A DNA stretch of 64,000 nt from an uncultured Christensenella sp. (GCA_910579525.1 CAJTUK010000006.1:62001-126000); one strand, 5' to 3'; positions 23,156 through 31,952 are shown, counted from the first letter of the stretch. A program made the numbers and translations. Notes: generated by a model not told the origin, from the letters alone.

Positions 23156-23223
23156 ATATCGCTTGGATAACTATTAAAAACGTTTTTTTGCAATAACGCT
23201 TTACAGAGCCTCTGTTTATGGGG

Positions 23224-23376
23224 TCAGTCGTCGAGTTCGTTGTACATTTTGTGGAACAGGGCGATTTCTTCGGGGTCGATGTGTATGCGTTGGAACATGC
23301 CCGTAACTTCGTTAGCGCTGGCGCATTTATCGAATACCTCTTGTATAATCTTGTCGCTGTCGTGTTTAATTTTCAT
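23224..23376 (-). CDS. 50-residue hypothetical protein
   Basis: Reading leftward from ATG at 23376: MKIKHDSDKIIQEVFDKC, then FQRIHIDPEEIALFHKMYNELDD and a stop. Two amphipathic helices, acidic, no signal or membrane part. Codon use is like that of the chromosome, which supports a real small gene. The ribosome site is poor (the region before the ATG is AT-rich without AGG), so the call is moderate. It is divergent from glpK, whose promoter is in the intergenic region. Confidence 0.5.
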   Translation of the reverse strand: MKIKHDSDKIIQEVFDKCASANEVTGMFQRIHIDPEEIALFHKMYNELDD

Positions 23377-23413
23377 ACCAATATTATTAACTTAAATTTT
23401 AAAAATATCCCAC

Positions 23414-23442
23414 TTGTTAAAAAAATAACCGTGTGTTATAAT
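23414..23442 (+). promoter_or_regulatory. glpK promoter with a partial Rex-like site
   Basis: TTGTTA (23414-23419), 17-base spacer, TATAAT (23437-23442). From 23414 the sequence TTGTTAAAAAAATAACCG matches 11 of 14 fixed positions of the Rex consensus, with a perfect left half and a degenerate right half. It overlaps the -35 box. Confidence 0.6.
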
Positions 23443-23483
23443 GTAAGCGTAATTTTATGCGGCGGACCGAGCGGGGAGGATTT

Positions 23484-24962
23484 ATGAAATACGTTCTTGC
23501 AATAGATCAGGGCACTACGAGTACGCGGGCGATAGTTTTCGACAAGAGAGGCAAGCCCGTGGCGCAGGCGCAACAGGAGTTTGCGCAAATCTATCCCGTA
23601 GCGGGCTGGGTAGAGCATTCTCCGCAGGATATTCTGGGGTCTACGGTGGCTGTTACGGGCGAGGTCCTCGTTCGGGCGGGCATAGCCGCGGAGGATATTT
23701 CCGCTATAGGAATAACCAATCAGCGCGAAACCACGCTCGTATGGGATAAAAGAACGGGTAAACCCGTATGCAACGCAATAGTGTGGCAGTGCAGGCGCAC
23801 GGCGGATTTTTGCGAAAAATTGAAGCGCGACGGCTTTGCCGAAAAAATTTATAACAAGACTGGGTTGGTGCCCGACGCGTATTTTTCGGCGACAAAAATA
23901 AAATGGATTTTAGATAACGTCGACGGAGCGAGGGCGCGCGCCGAGCGGGGAGAACTTGCCTTCGGTACGGTAGATACGTTTTTGCTGTGGCACCTTTCAA
24001 AGGGTAAAATTTTCGCAACCGACTACACGAACGCGAGCAGAACCATGCTCTTTAATATACATACGTTAAAATGGGATAAAGATCTTTTGCGCCTCTTCGA
24101 CGTTCCCGAAAGCATGCTGCCGCAAGTGTATCCTTCGGCTCACCGCTACGGTTTTACGGACGCGGGATTTTTCGGGACGTCCGTTCCCGTATGCGCGGTG
24201 GTCGGCGACCAACAGTCGGCGCTGTTCGGTCAGCTGTGTACCGAGGCGGGCGAAGTAAAAAATACTTACGGCACGGGATGTTTCCTGTTAATGAATACGG
24301 GGCGCCGCGCGGTTAAAAGCAACAACGGACTCGTTACCACGTTAGGAGCTTCGGCGGACGGGAAGCCGTGTTACGTGCTCGAGGGCTCCGTTTTCGTGGG
24401 CGGCGCGGCGGTACAGTGGTTGCGCGACGGCATGGGGATAATATCTTCCGCGGAGGACAGCGAAAGGCAGGCGCTTTCCGTTAAAGACAGCGGCGGGGTT
24501 TACGTCATTCCCGCTTTCACCGGACTGGGCGCGCCTTATTGGGACGCTTCGGCGCGGGGGATTATTACGGGCATAACCCGCGGCACTCGCAAGGAGCATA
24601 TCGTGCGAGCCGCTCTCGAGGGTATAGCGTACGAGGTGAGCGACCTCGTTTCGGCAATGGAGCGCGACGCGGGTATAAAACTTACGCGGCTCGCGGTTGA
24701 CGGAGGGGCGTGCAAAAACGCGTTTTTGATGCAGTTTCAGGCGGATATTTTAAACTGCCCTATCGTGCGGCCGTGCGTGCAGGAAACCACCGCTCTGGGG
24801 GCGGCGTATCTTGCAGGGCTCCGTTCGGGATACTGGAAAGACCTTGCGGAGATTCGTTTAAACGTTTGCGCGGAGAAGATTTTTGCGCCCGCAATGGACG
24901 AAAACGAGCGGTTGACGCTTTTAAACGGCTGGAAAAAGGCGGTTAACCGCGCTTTGGGTTGA
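23484..24962 (+). CDS. glpK: Glycerol kinase
   Basis: A 492-residue FGGY-family kinase that phosphorylates glycerol to glycerol-3-phosphate with ATP. Seen: the N-terminal phosphate loop LAIDQGTTSTRAIVFD, the GWVEHSP motif, ITNQRETT and WQCRRTADFC that contact glycerol, the DQQSALFGQ segment, and the C-terminal ALEGIAYEVSDL and ADGGACKN-like LAVDGGACKN blocks. The ATG at 23484 is chosen because GGGGAGGA precedes it by four bases; the ATG at 23457 has no such site. No glycerol facilitator or glycerol-3-phosphate dehydrogenase gene is adjacent. Confidence 0.96.
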   Translation: MKYVLAIDQGTTSTRAIVFDKRGKPVAQAQQEFAQIYPVAGWVEHSPQDILGSTVAVTGEVLVRAGIAAEDISAIGITNQRETTLVWDKRTGKPVCNAIVWQCRRTADFCEKLKRDGFAEKIYNKTGLVPDAYFSATKIKWILDNVDGARARAERGELAFGTVDTFLLWHLSKGKIFATDYTNASRTMLFNIHTLKWDKDLLRLFDVPESMLPQVYPSAHRYGFTDAGFFGTSVPVCAVVGDQQSALFGQLCTEAGEVKNTYGTGCFLLMNTGRRAVKSNNGLVTTLGASADGKPCYVLEGSVFVGGAAVQWLRDGMGIISSAEDSERQALSVKDSGGVYVIPAFTGLGAPYWDASARGIITGITRGTRKEHIVRAALEGIAYEVSDLVSAMERDAGIKLTRLAVDGGACKNAFLMQFQADILNCPIVRPCVQETTALGAAYLAGLRSGYWKDLAEIRLNVCAEKIFAPAMDENERLTLLNGWKKAVNRALG

Positions 24963-25026
24963 TTTTTGCGGGGAGAACGGTAACTTTTGCAAATTTTCTA
25001 TATATAGAAATTACTTATAGCTTTTT

Positions 25027-25042
25027 ACACAAGATATTGTGC
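25027..25042. promoter_or_regulatory. NrdR-like box 1 (distal)
   Basis: ACACAAGATATTGTGC resembles the NrdR consensus ACACWATATATWGTGT. It lies just upstream of the -35 box of the distal promoter at 25051. Confidence 0.5.
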
Positions 25043-25050
25043 CGCAACTC

Positions 25051-25079
25051 TTGACTTTGCTGACTTAAAGTATTATACT
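25051..25079 (+). promoter_or_regulatory. Distal promoter upstream of nrdD
   Basis: TTGACT (25051-25056), 17-base spacer, TATACT (25074-25079). A transcript from here would run at once into the hairpin at 25083. Confidence 0.6.
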
Positions 25080-25082
25080 GAA

Positions 25083-25135
25083 AAACGCTCGCGCAATTCG
25101 GAGATAACCGTTCCGCGCAGGGCGTTTAATTTTTA
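25083..25135 (+). terminator. Hairpin between the two nrdD promoters
   Basis: AAACGC...GCGTTT outer stem with an inner GCGC/GCGC stem and a loop of about 20 bases, followed by AATTTTT. It may end glpK transcription, or attenuate transcripts from the distal nrd promoter. Confidence 0.5.
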
Positions 25136-25160
25136 CCGATAAGTATTTTTTATACTAAAA

Positions 25161-25176
25161 ACACAATATATTGTAT
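25161..25176. promoter_or_regulatory. NrdR box 2
   Basis: ACACAATATATTGTAT is an almost exact NrdR box. It starts 33 bases before box 3, about three helical turns, the usual spacing of paired NrdR boxes. Confidence 0.8.
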
Positions 25177-25185
25177 TGCAAGCTA

Positions 25186-25214
25186 TTGACAAAACACAAA
25201 ATATGTGATAGTAT
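25186..25214 (+). promoter_or_regulatory. Proximal nrdD promoter
   Basis: Consensus TTGACA (25186-25191), 17-base spacer, TAGTAT (25209-25214). NrdR box 3 fills the spacer, so bound NrdR would block polymerase. Confidence 0.8.
25194..25209. promoter_or_regulatory. NrdR box 3
   Basis: ACACAAAATATGTGAT, in the promoter spacer, pairs with box 2 upstream. Confidence 0.75.
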
Positions 25215-25244
25215 TGTCATTACTTGCACTAAAGGAGAACGGAT

Positions 25245-27371
25245 ATGAAAGTTATCAAGCGCGACGGAACTACCTGCGACTTCGACAGAAAGAAAATTTC
25301 GGTTGCCATAGGCAAAGCAAACGCGGCGGTTGACCCCGAGGATCAGATTTCCGCCGAGCAGATAGACGCCATTGTAGACGATATCGCGTCCCGCCACAGA
25401 AGGCGTATTCTCGTAGAGGACATTCAGGATATGGTGGAAGAAAAGCTGATGGAGTTGCAGAAATACCAGCTCATGAAGGCTTATATTCTTTACCGTTACG
25501 AGCGCGCCCTTATTCGTAAGGCAAACACTACGGACGAGAGCATTCTGTCGCTTATCCGCAATTCGAATAAAGACGTTATGGAGGAGAACTCCAATAAAAA
25601 CGCGCGCACGGCTTCGACCCAGCGCGACCTTATCGCGGGCGAAGTTTCGAAAGACCTCACCAAGCGTATACTTTTGCCCGAATATATTTCGAAGGCTCAC
25701 GAAGAAGGCGCCATTCACTTCCACGACGCCGACTACTTTTTGCAGCCTATTTTCAATTGCTGCCTTATAAACATCAAGGATATGCTCGAAAACGGCACTG
25801 TTATGAACGGCAAAATGATAGAGAGCCCCAAGTCCTTTCAGACGGCTTGCACAATAACCACGCAGATTATAGCTTCGGTCGCCTCGTCGCAGTACGGCGG
25901 ACAGTCGGTAAACATAGCGCATCTCGGCAAATATTTGAGAAGAACGAGGGACAAGTACGTCGAGCAGTGCGACGGCGAGTTCGGAGCGACTCTCGACGAC
26001 GCCACAAAAAAGCACTTTGTGGATATGCGCGTTAAAGAAGCTTTGAAGGCGGGCGTGCAGACTATTCAGTATCAGATAAACACGCTGATGACTACCAACG
26101 GACAGTCGCCGTTCGTAACGTTATTCCTTTTCCTTGACGAAAAGGACGAGTATATCGAAGAGAACGCTATGATAATCGAAGAGGTTCTCAAACAGCGTTA
26201 CGAAGGAATAAAGAACGAAAAGGGCGTTTTCGTTACTCCCGCGTTCCCTAAACTTATTTACGTTTTAGACGAGAACAACTGTTTGAAGGGCGGCAAATAC
26301 GATTATCTCACCCGCCTTGCGGTAAAGTGCTCTTCAAAAAGGCTTTATCCCGATTATATTTCCGCAAAGAAGATGCGCGAGCATTACGAAGGCAACGTTT
26401 TCTCGCCCATGGGATGCCGGTCGTTCCTTTCGACGTGGAAGGACGAGGACGGCAACTATAAGTTCGAGGGCAGATTCAATCAGGGCGTAGTTTCCATAAA
26501 TCTGCCGCAGTGCGGTATCCTCGCCAAGGGCGACGAGAAAAAATTCTGGGAGATTTTGGAAGAACGGTTGCAACTCTGCTACGACGCGCTGATGTGCCGC
26601 CACAACGCGCTTATGGGCGTTACCAGTGACGTTTCGCCCGTGCATTGGCAGTACGGCGCAATAGCGAGACTCCAACCCGGAGAAAAGATAGACAAGTACC
26701 TTTTGAACGGTTATTCCACTATATCTTTGGGATATATAGGGCTCTACGAGCTCACAAAGCTTGTTAAGGGGGTTTCTCACACCACTCCCGAAGGACAGGA
26801 ATTCGCGCTCAAAGTAATGCAGTCTCTCCGCGACCACTGCGAAAAATGGAAAAAGGACACGGGGCTGGGATTCGGACTTTACGGAACGCCCGCGGAGTCG
26901 CTTTGCTACCGCTTCGCACGTATAGATCAGGAGCGCTTCGGCACCATAAAAGACGTTACGGACAAGGGTTATTATACCAACAGCTACCATGTTGACGTGC
27001 GCGAAAATATAGACGCGTTCTCAAAGTTCAAATTCGAGAGCAAGTTCCAGAAAATTTCTTCCGGCGGCGCTATATCTTACGTTGAAATCCCCAATATGCG
27101 CCACAATCTCACGGCGATAGAGGACGTGGTCAAATTTATTTACGATAATATTCAATACGCGGAATTCAACACCAAGTCGGATTATTGCCACGTTTGCGGC
27201 TTTGACGGTGAAATTATTATAAACGACGACAACGAGTGGGAGTGCCCCGTTTGCCACAACAAGGACCAGAGAAAGATGAACGTAACGCGCCGCACGTGCG
27301 GATATCTGGGCGAAAACTTTTGGAACGTAGGCAAAACGAAGGAAATAAAATCAAGGGTATTGCACTTATAA
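25245..27371 (+). CDS. nrdD: Anaerobic (class III) ribonucleoside-triphosphate reductase
   Basis: A 708-residue glycyl-radical enzyme that reduces ribonucleoside triphosphates to deoxy forms under anoxia. Residues 1-95 are the ATP cone (KVIKRDGTTCDFDRKKI) used for allosteric control. The barrel has the typical HFHDADYF and GCRSFLS motifs with active-site Cys. The C-terminal zinc site is formed by CHVCGFDG and CPVCHNKD, followed by the glycyl-radical loop RRTCGYLGENF near residue 688. Length is normal. Two NrdR boxes overlap its promoter, and AAAGGAGAA precedes the ATG. The radical is installed by NrdG, encoded 91 bases downstream. Confidence 0.97.
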   Translation: MKVIKRDGTTCDFDRKKISVAIGKANAAVDPEDQISAEQIDAIVDDIASRHRRRILVEDIQDMVEEKLMELQKYQLMKAYILYRYERALIRKANTTDESILSLIRNSNKDVMEENSNKNARTASTQRDLIAGEVSKDLTKRILLPEYISKAHEEGAIHFHDADYFLQPIFNCCLINIKDMLENGTVMNGKMIESPKSFQTACTITTQIIASVASSQYGGQSVNIAHLGKYLRRTRDKYVEQCDGEFGATLDDATKKHFVDMRVKEALKAGVQTIQYQINTLMTTNGQSPFVTLFLFLDEKDEYIEENAMIIEEVLKQRYEGIKNEKGVFVTPAFPKLIYVLDENNCLKGGKYDYLTRLAVKCSSKRLYPDYISAKKMREHYEGNVFSPMGCRSFLSTWKDEDGNYKFEGRFNQGVVSINLPQCGILAKGDEKKFWEILEERLQLCYDALMCRHNALMGVTSDVSPVHWQYGAIARLQPGEKIDKYLLNGYSTISLGYIGLYELTKLVKGVSHTTPEGQEFALKVMQSLRDHCEKWKKDTGLGFGLYGTPAESLCYRFARIDQERFGTIKDVTDKGYYTNSYHVDVRENIDAFSKFKFESKFQKISSGGAISYVEIPNMRHNLTAIEDVVKFIYDNIQYAEFNTKSDYCHVCGFDGEIIINDDNEWECPVCHNKDQRKMNVTRRTCGYLGENFWNVGKTKEIKSRVLHL

Positions 27372-27462
27372 TTTTAAGGTTGACGCCCATATATGCCTCG
27401 ATTACCGCAATTTTCGCGCGTTTAAGGCAATCCTGTTCAATAAGAGGATAAAACGGAAGTTT

Positions 27463-27996
27463 ATGAATTACGCTACTATAAAGCCGTTCGACGTTGCGGA
27501 CGGTCCCGGAGTTAGGGTTTCGCTGTACGTCAGCGGGTGCAGAAATCGTTGCAAAAACTGTTTCAACCCCGAAACATGGGATTTTTCTTACGGTAAACCT
27601 TTTACCGAAGAAGTTGAAAACGGACTTATCGAGAGCCTTAAACCCCAATATATTAAGGGGTTTACGCTTTTGGGCGGCGATCCGTTCGAGCCCGAAAACC
27701 AAGTTGCGCTCGCGCCGTTTTTGGAAAAGATTAAAAAACTTTATCCCGATAAAACCGTGTGGTGCTATACGGGGTACGATTTCGAAAAGGACTTGCTTTC
27801 GGGCAAAAAGGGCGACAAGGGCACCGTTATGCGCATGCTTGCGTGCATAGACGTATTGGTGGACGGCAGGTTTGTGGAAGAACTCAAAGATTTGAATTTG
27901 CGGTTCCGCGGCTCGTCTAATCAGCGGATAATCCGTGTGCGCGAAACGCTTGAAAGCGGCAAAATTATACTTTGGGACGAAACCGAGGAGTTATAG
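27463..27996 (+). CDS. nrdG: Anaerobic ribonucleotide reductase activating protein (radical SAM)
   Basis: A 177-residue radical-SAM enzyme. The [4Fe-4S]/SAM motif CRNRCKNC is at about residues 26-33 after YVSGC, and the SAM-binding LLGGDPFEPEN follows. It uses S-adenosylmethionine and an electron to generate the glycyl radical on NrdD. A weak AGAGGA site lies before the ATG. It follows nrdD in the same direction with no terminator between, and dut begins 8 bases after its stop. Confidence 0.95.
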   Translation: MNYATIKPFDVADGPGVRVSLYVSGCRNRCKNCFNPETWDFSYGKPFTEEVENGLIESLKPQYIKGFTLLGGDPFEPENQVALAPFLEKIKKLYPDKTVWCYTGYDFEKDLLSGKKGDKGTVMRMLACIDVLVDGRFVEELKDLNLRFRGSSNQRIIRVRETLESGKIILWDETEEL

Positions 27997-28004
27997 GTGA
28001 TTTT

Positions 28005-28466
28005 ATGTTTTATTCATATTTTGACAGAAGACAGGTTGCAATAAAAAAGCTCGATAAAAACGCAAAAACCCCCACTTACGGAAGTGAATATTCGGCCGGT
28101 GCGGACTTATACGCCTGCACGGATAAGGATATAGAAATAAAGTCCGGCGAAACGGCGTTTATCCCCACGGGGCTCGCCATGCAAATACCCACGGGGTTAG
28201 TTGGATTGATTTACGCCCGTAGCGGGTTGGCGTGCAAGCGCGGACTTGCGCCCGCAAATAAAGTCGGCGTTATAGACAGCGACTACCGCGGTGAAATTAT
28301 GGTGGCGCTTCATAACCACACCAATGCTCCGCAAACGGTTGCCGCGGGAGAAAGAGTTGCGCAAATAGTGTTTGCGCCGTACGTTCCCGCCGAGTTCGTC
28401 GAGCAGGAGGAGCTTACCGATACCGTGCGCGGCACGGGCGGTTTCGGCTCTACGGGCACGAAATAA
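28005..28466 (+). CDS. dut: dUTP pyrophosphatase
   Basis: A 153-residue trimeric dUTPase that splits dUTP to dUMP and pyrophosphate, lowering dUTP and supplying dUMP for dTMP. The five motifs are visible: SAGADLYA (1), ARSGLACKRG (2), GVIDSDYRGEI (3), GERVAQIVFAP (4) and RGTGGFGSTG (5, the C-terminal arm over the active site). The ATG at 28005 is preferred; an in-frame codon at 27972 lies inside nrdG. The nrdD-nrdG-dut order puts it under NrdR control, consistent with balanced dNTP supply. Confidence 0.96.
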   Translation: MFYSYFDRRQVAIKKLDKNAKTPTYGSEYSAGADLYACTDKDIEIKSGETAFIPTGLAMQIPTGLVGLIYARSGLACKRGLAPANKVGVIDSDYRGEIMVALHNHTNAPQTVAAGERVAQIVFAPYVPAEFVEQEELTDTVRGTGGFGSTGTK

Positions 28467-28476
28467 AAAGATTTTT

Positions 28477-28504
28477 CCCCGCGCTTGAAAGAGCGCGGGG
28501 TTTT
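28477..28504 (+). terminator. Terminator of the nrd operon
   Basis: Perfect 9-bp stem CCCCGCGCT / AGCGCGGGG, 6-base loop, then TTTTGTCATT. Confidence 0.8.
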
Positions 28505-28534
28505 GTCATTAAATAAATAATTATCCATTACCTC

Positions 28535-28563
28535 TTGACGGATTGGCGGGGGGAGTGTATAAT
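28535..28563 (+). promoter_or_regulatory. Promoter of the glucokinase-rex operon
   Basis: TTGACG (28535-28540), 17-base spacer, TATAAT (28558-28563). No Rex-type palindrome overlaps it. Confidence 0.75.
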
Positions 28564-28592
28564 ATATTAAAATATTTATCGGAAGTAATAAA

Positions 28593-29525
28593 ATGAATTA
28601 TTATATGGGGATAGACGTAGGCGGCACCACGGTTAAGGGCATAATTATTGATAAAAAGGGTAAAATTCTCGTTGAAGATAACGTGCCCACGCTGTGCGGC
28701 GAAGAACTTGCCGACTGCATAGTGGAGCTTGCCGACAAACTCGTTCATGCTGGCGGGCTGGTCTATTCTTCGCTTGCCGGGGCGGGCGTATGCTGTCCCG
28801 GGCTTATAGACGGCGAGCACGGAACGGTGGTTTTTGCCGGAAATCTCGATTTGAAAAACTATCCGTTAAAAAATTTACTCGAAGAAAAACTCAAAATCAG
28901 GGTTGAAGTTGCCAACGACGCAAATGCGGCGGCGCTGGGCGAAGTCCGCTTCGGCGCGGGTAAGGGCTATAAAGACAGTATTTTAGTAACCTTGGGCACT
29001 GGCGTGGGCGGTGGCATCGTGTTGGACGGCAAGCTGTTCGAAGGCAACAAGGGCGCGGGCGCCGAAATAGGGCACATGGTAATAGAACGCGGCGGCATAA
29101 AGTGCACCTGCGGACGCAGAGGCTGTTTCGAGGTTTATTGCTCGGCGCGCGCTCTCACCGCAAAGACCCGCGAAGTGATGGAGGACGACACCGCTTCGGA
29201 AATGTGGAAGGGCTATTCTTACGAAACGGCCGACGGCAGAACGGCGTTCGAATATATGGATTGCGACCGTTCGGCTAAATCTGTGGTGGACTGGTATCTC
29301 AAACACCTTGCATGCGGGGTGGCGAACCTCGCCAATATCTTCCGCCCGCAGGTGATAATGATGGGCGGCGGAGTGGCGGCACAGGGAACGCGCCTCACCG
29401 CTCCGTTGCAAAAGCTCGTTGACGAGGAAATTATGGGCGGAAACGAATATGCGCCCGTGCCCGTGGTTTGCGCTACGCTGGGCAACCATGCGGGGGCCTA
29501 TGGCGCGGCGGCTTTGCTGTTTTGA
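28593..29525 (+). CDS. glcK: ROK-family glucokinase
   Basis: A 310-residue ROK kinase. The N-terminal ATP loop is GIDVGGTTVKG. The ROK zinc motif CTCGRRGCFE (about residues 170-179) and the sugar-binding NDANAAALGE and EIGHM motifs are present; the catalytic Asp is in NDAN. Such enzymes phosphorylate glucose to glucose-6-phosphate at the entry to glycolysis, although other hexoses or ManNAc are used by relatives, so the substrate is inferred. It shares a transcript with rex, which starts 12 bases after its stop. Confidence 0.9.
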   Translation: MNYYMGIDVGGTTVKGIIIDKKGKILVEDNVPTLCGEELADCIVELADKLVHAGGLVYSSLAGAGVCCPGLIDGEHGTVVFAGNLDLKNYPLKNLLEEKLKIRVEVANDANAAALGEVRFGAGKGYKDSILVTLGTGVGGGIVLDGKLFEGNKGAGAEIGHMVIERGGIKCTCGRRGCFEVYCSARALTAKTREVMEDDTASEMWKGYSYETADGRTAFEYMDCDRSAKSVVDWYLKHLACGVANLANIFRPQVIMMGGGVAAQGTRLTAPLQKLVDEEIMGGNEYAPVPVVCATLGNHAGAYGAAALLF

Positions 29526-29537
29526 CAAGGAGGAGAG

Positions 29538-30149
29538 ATGAAGAGCGATATTTCGGTTGCGAGTTTGCAAAGGCTACCCGTTTATTTAAACTATTTAAAG
29601 ACGCTTGACGGCGCGGAGAGCTATATTTCTTCCGGTGCAATAGCCCGCGCTTTGAATATGGGCGAAGTGCTTGTGCGCAAAGATCTTGCTTTTACTTCCG
29701 CGCAGGGCAGAACGCGCGTCGGCTATAAGCTGGGCGAGCTTATAACCGCCCTCGAAGAGTATCTGGGTTGTAACGATAAAAAGAATGCGGTAATCATAGG
29801 CGCGGGCGGTTTGGGCAGCGCGCTTTTGGCGTACGGCGGATTCGGGAATTACGGAATCGAGCTGGTTGCGGCGTTTGATAACGACCCCGAAAAGTCGGGC
29901 AGGGATATAGCCGGCAAACCCGTTTTGGGCATGGAAGAGCTTGCCCGCGGGGTGGAGGAGTATGCAGTTAAACTTGCCGTTATATGCGTTCCCGCGGCAT
30001 ATGCGCAGGGGGTTGCGGATTTGCTTGCGGAGTGCGGGGTTAAAAAAATACTCAATTTCGCTCCCGCGCTTTTAACCGTGCCGGAAGGCTTTATTGTCCG
30101 CAATATAGACGTGGCGGCGAATCTCGCTATATTGTCGAGCATGGTATAA
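29538..30149 (+). CDS. rex: Redox-sensing transcriptional repressor Rex
   Basis: A 203-residue Rex protein. Residues 5-80 form the winged helix (SVASLQRLPVYLNYL, then the LVRKDLAF recognition region and RVGYKLGEL). The Rossmann fold follows, with IIGAGGLGSALLAY (GxGxxG) for NAD(H), and a C-terminal swapped helix (AANLAILSSMV). Rex represses fermentation, hydrogenase and other NADH-related genes when NADH is low and releases them when NADH rises. Candidate sites of its type lie at 2021 and 23414. A GGAGGAG ribosome site precedes the ATG. Confidence 0.95.
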   Translation: MKSDISVASLQRLPVYLNYLKTLDGAESYISSGAIARALNMGEVLVRKDLAFTSAQGRTRVGYKLGELITALEEYLGCNDKKNAVIIGAGGLGSALLAYGGFGNYGIELVAAFDNDPEKSGRDIAGKPVLGMEELARGVEEYAVKLAVICVPAAYAQGVADLLAECGVKKILNFAPALLTVPEGFIVRNIDVAANLAILSSMV

Positions 30150-30204
30150 AGCGTTTAACCCGCGCATATGTGCGGGGCAATTGAATTTAGTAAATGATTT
30201 TCTC

Positions 30205-30242
30205 CGCCGCGGAGCACGGTATCGCGCTCCGCGGCGTTTTTT
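30205..30242 (+). terminator. Terminator after rex
   Basis: Perfect 11-bp stem CGCCGCGGAGC / GCTCCGCGGCG, 10-base loop, six T. Confidence 0.85.
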
Positions 30243-30302
30243 GTGCTCACGCCGCATATCCCCCGCGTGAATTATTGCAATGGCCGTTTAATATATATAA
30301 AT

Positions 30303-31844
30303 ATGGTCAAAGACAAGTTTAAATCTAAAAGCGGGTTCATACTTGCAAGTATAGGCGCGGCGGTGGGGCTGGGCAATGCGTTGCGCTTTCCGGGGCTGTG
30401 CGCAAAATACGGTGGCGGAGCGTTTCTTTTAATATACTTTGCCGCGCTGATAATTTTGGGACTACCTCTGTTAAACGCGGAAATTGCGCTGGGCAGAAAG
30501 TACAAGAGCGGCGCGCCCGTCTGCATGTCAAACACGGTTAAAAAATTCCGAGCGTTGGGCGGCGCGGTGGGCTGGGCTTCGGGGCTCAATTCCGTGTTTA
30601 CGGCTATTATATATGCGGGGCTTGCGGGGTGGATTATAGCCGCGGCGGGCAGTTTTGCACCCCTTGCGATCAACGCTCCGCAAATGACTCAGCCCGAAAT
30701 ATCCGCTTACTTTTTTTCAAAGGTTTTGCACGCCCGCATCGACGGGATTATAGACGGAATTTCTCCCGTTGTGCTCGCGTGTATAGCGGCGGCGTGGGTG
30801 ATAATGTATTTTTGTCTCAAAGGCGGCGCGGGTTCGCTTGCGAAAGCCGCGCGTTTTACTGTGATAATCCCTATGGCGTTGCTCGCGCTGATGGCGGGGC
30901 GCGGGTTGTTATACGAAAATTCTGGCGAGGCGCTCGCCGCGCTGTTTATTCCCGATTTTTCTTGTCTTTCCCGTCCCGATTTGTGGCTCACCGCGCTCGG
31001 GCAGGTCTTTTTTTCGCTCTCCATAGTAGTGGGGATAATGCCTGTTTACGGTTCTTATCTGCCCGCGGGGGCGAATATATTCGGCTGTTCGCTTGCCGTT
31101 GCGGCGGCGGACTTCGGGGTTTCGGCGCTCGCTTCCGTCGTGTTGTTTACCACTTTGTACGGCACCGGATTGCAGGGGGCAATAGGGTCTTCGGGTATAA
31201 TCACGGCTTTTGCGGTGTATCCCGCCGCGCTTACGGCACTGTTCGGCGGGAACGTGGCCCTCAATGCGGTGGCGGGCGTTATATTTTATCTTTCGCTTGC
31301 AATGATGGCGGTACAGTCGGCGGTTAGTATGCTCGAGGCCTTTGTTTCGCCGTTTTCCGAAGCGCGGGGCAAAAATAAAAAACCTCTCGTAACAAAACTT
31401 TGTTTGGTCGGCGGCGCCGTAAGCGTTGTTTTTGCGACCACCGCGGCCCCGCTGATTGTGGAGATTTCTGACAACTTCGTAAACTTTTACAACGTTCTTG
31501 CGCTGGGCATTGCCGAAAGTTTGATTCTCGCGTTTTCTGATAAAACCCCCGAGCTTATACGCGAAATAAACGCTTATTCTAAAAAAATAAAACTCCCCGC
31601 GAAACTTTTCAACTTTTCGGCCAGATTTTTATGCCCCGCGGTGCTCGTTTCTTTAAGCGCGTTGGAGATTTCGCGACTTGTAAATTCCCCTCCCGACTAT
31701 CCTATATATCTCGTTTTCACCTTTGGGATATGCGTTTCCGCGCTTATCATTATACTTGCGGCGGTACTTTCCCGCCTATTTTCCACCACAACGCCCTTTT
31801 TGGGCGAAAAAGCGGTTTTGCCCTCTAAATATATGCAAAATTAA
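30303..31844 (+). CDS. Sodium-dependent transporter, NSS (SNF) family
   Basis: A 513-residue membrane protein. The first helix carries the family signature GAAVGLGNALRFPGLCAKYGG, whose unwound centre binds Na+ and substrate. Eleven or so hydrophobic helices follow, with the usual LGQVFFSLSI helix 6 region and FAVYPAAL. NSS proteins import amino acids or related molecules with sodium; the substrate cannot be read here. The ATG at 30303 fits the family N-terminus (MVKDKFKSKSGFIL); the frame extends upstream to 30243, but that lies in the rex terminator. The ribosome site is weak (TTTAATATATATAA). Confidence 0.92.
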   Translation: MVKDKFKSKSGFILASIGAAVGLGNALRFPGLCAKYGGGAFLLIYFAALIILGLPLLNAEIALGRKYKSGAPVCMSNTVKKFRALGGAVGWASGLNSVFTAIIYAGLAGWIIAAAGSFAPLAINAPQMTQPEISAYFFSKVLHARIDGIIDGISPVVLACIAAAWVIMYFCLKGGAGSLAKAARFTVIIPMALLALMAGRGLLYENSGEALAALFIPDFSCLSRPDLWLTALGQVFFSLSIVVGIMPVYGSYLPAGANIFGCSLAVAAADFGVSALASVVLFTTLYGTGLQGAIGSSGIITAFAVYPAALTALFGGNVALNAVAGVIFYLSLAMMAVQSAVSMLEAFVSPFSEARGKNKKPLVTKLCLVGGAVSVVFATTAAPLIVEISDNFVNFYNVLALGIAESLILAFSDKTPELIREINAYSKKIKLPAKLFNFSARFLCPAVLVSLSALEISRLVNSPPDYPIYLVFTFGICVSALIIILAAVLSRLFSTTTPFLGEKAVLPSKYMQN

Positions 31845-31917
31845 CAAAAAATTCCTCAACAGGGCAAAAAAGTAACGCTTTTTGCCGAAAAAAATCATAA
31901 AATTTCCGCTTAAAAGG

Positions 31918-31946
31918 TTGTTTTTCGAAATGAGTGGTGCTATACT
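31918..31946 (+). promoter_or_regulatory. Promoter of a putative structured RNA
   Basis: TTGTTT (31918-31923), 17-base spacer, TATACT (31941-31946), with an extended TGGTGC before the -10 box. Confidence 0.65.
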
Positions 31947-31952
31947 ACAAGT

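Noticed and set aside
23002..23196. A 64-codon frame between the repeat element and glpK
   Set aside because: It starts inside the palindromic repeat and crosses a hairpin and the right inverted-repeat arm; no ribosome site.
27236..27451. A small frame overlapping the end of nrdD
   Set aside because: It lies almost wholly inside the conserved zinc/glycyl-radical part of nrdD in another frame.
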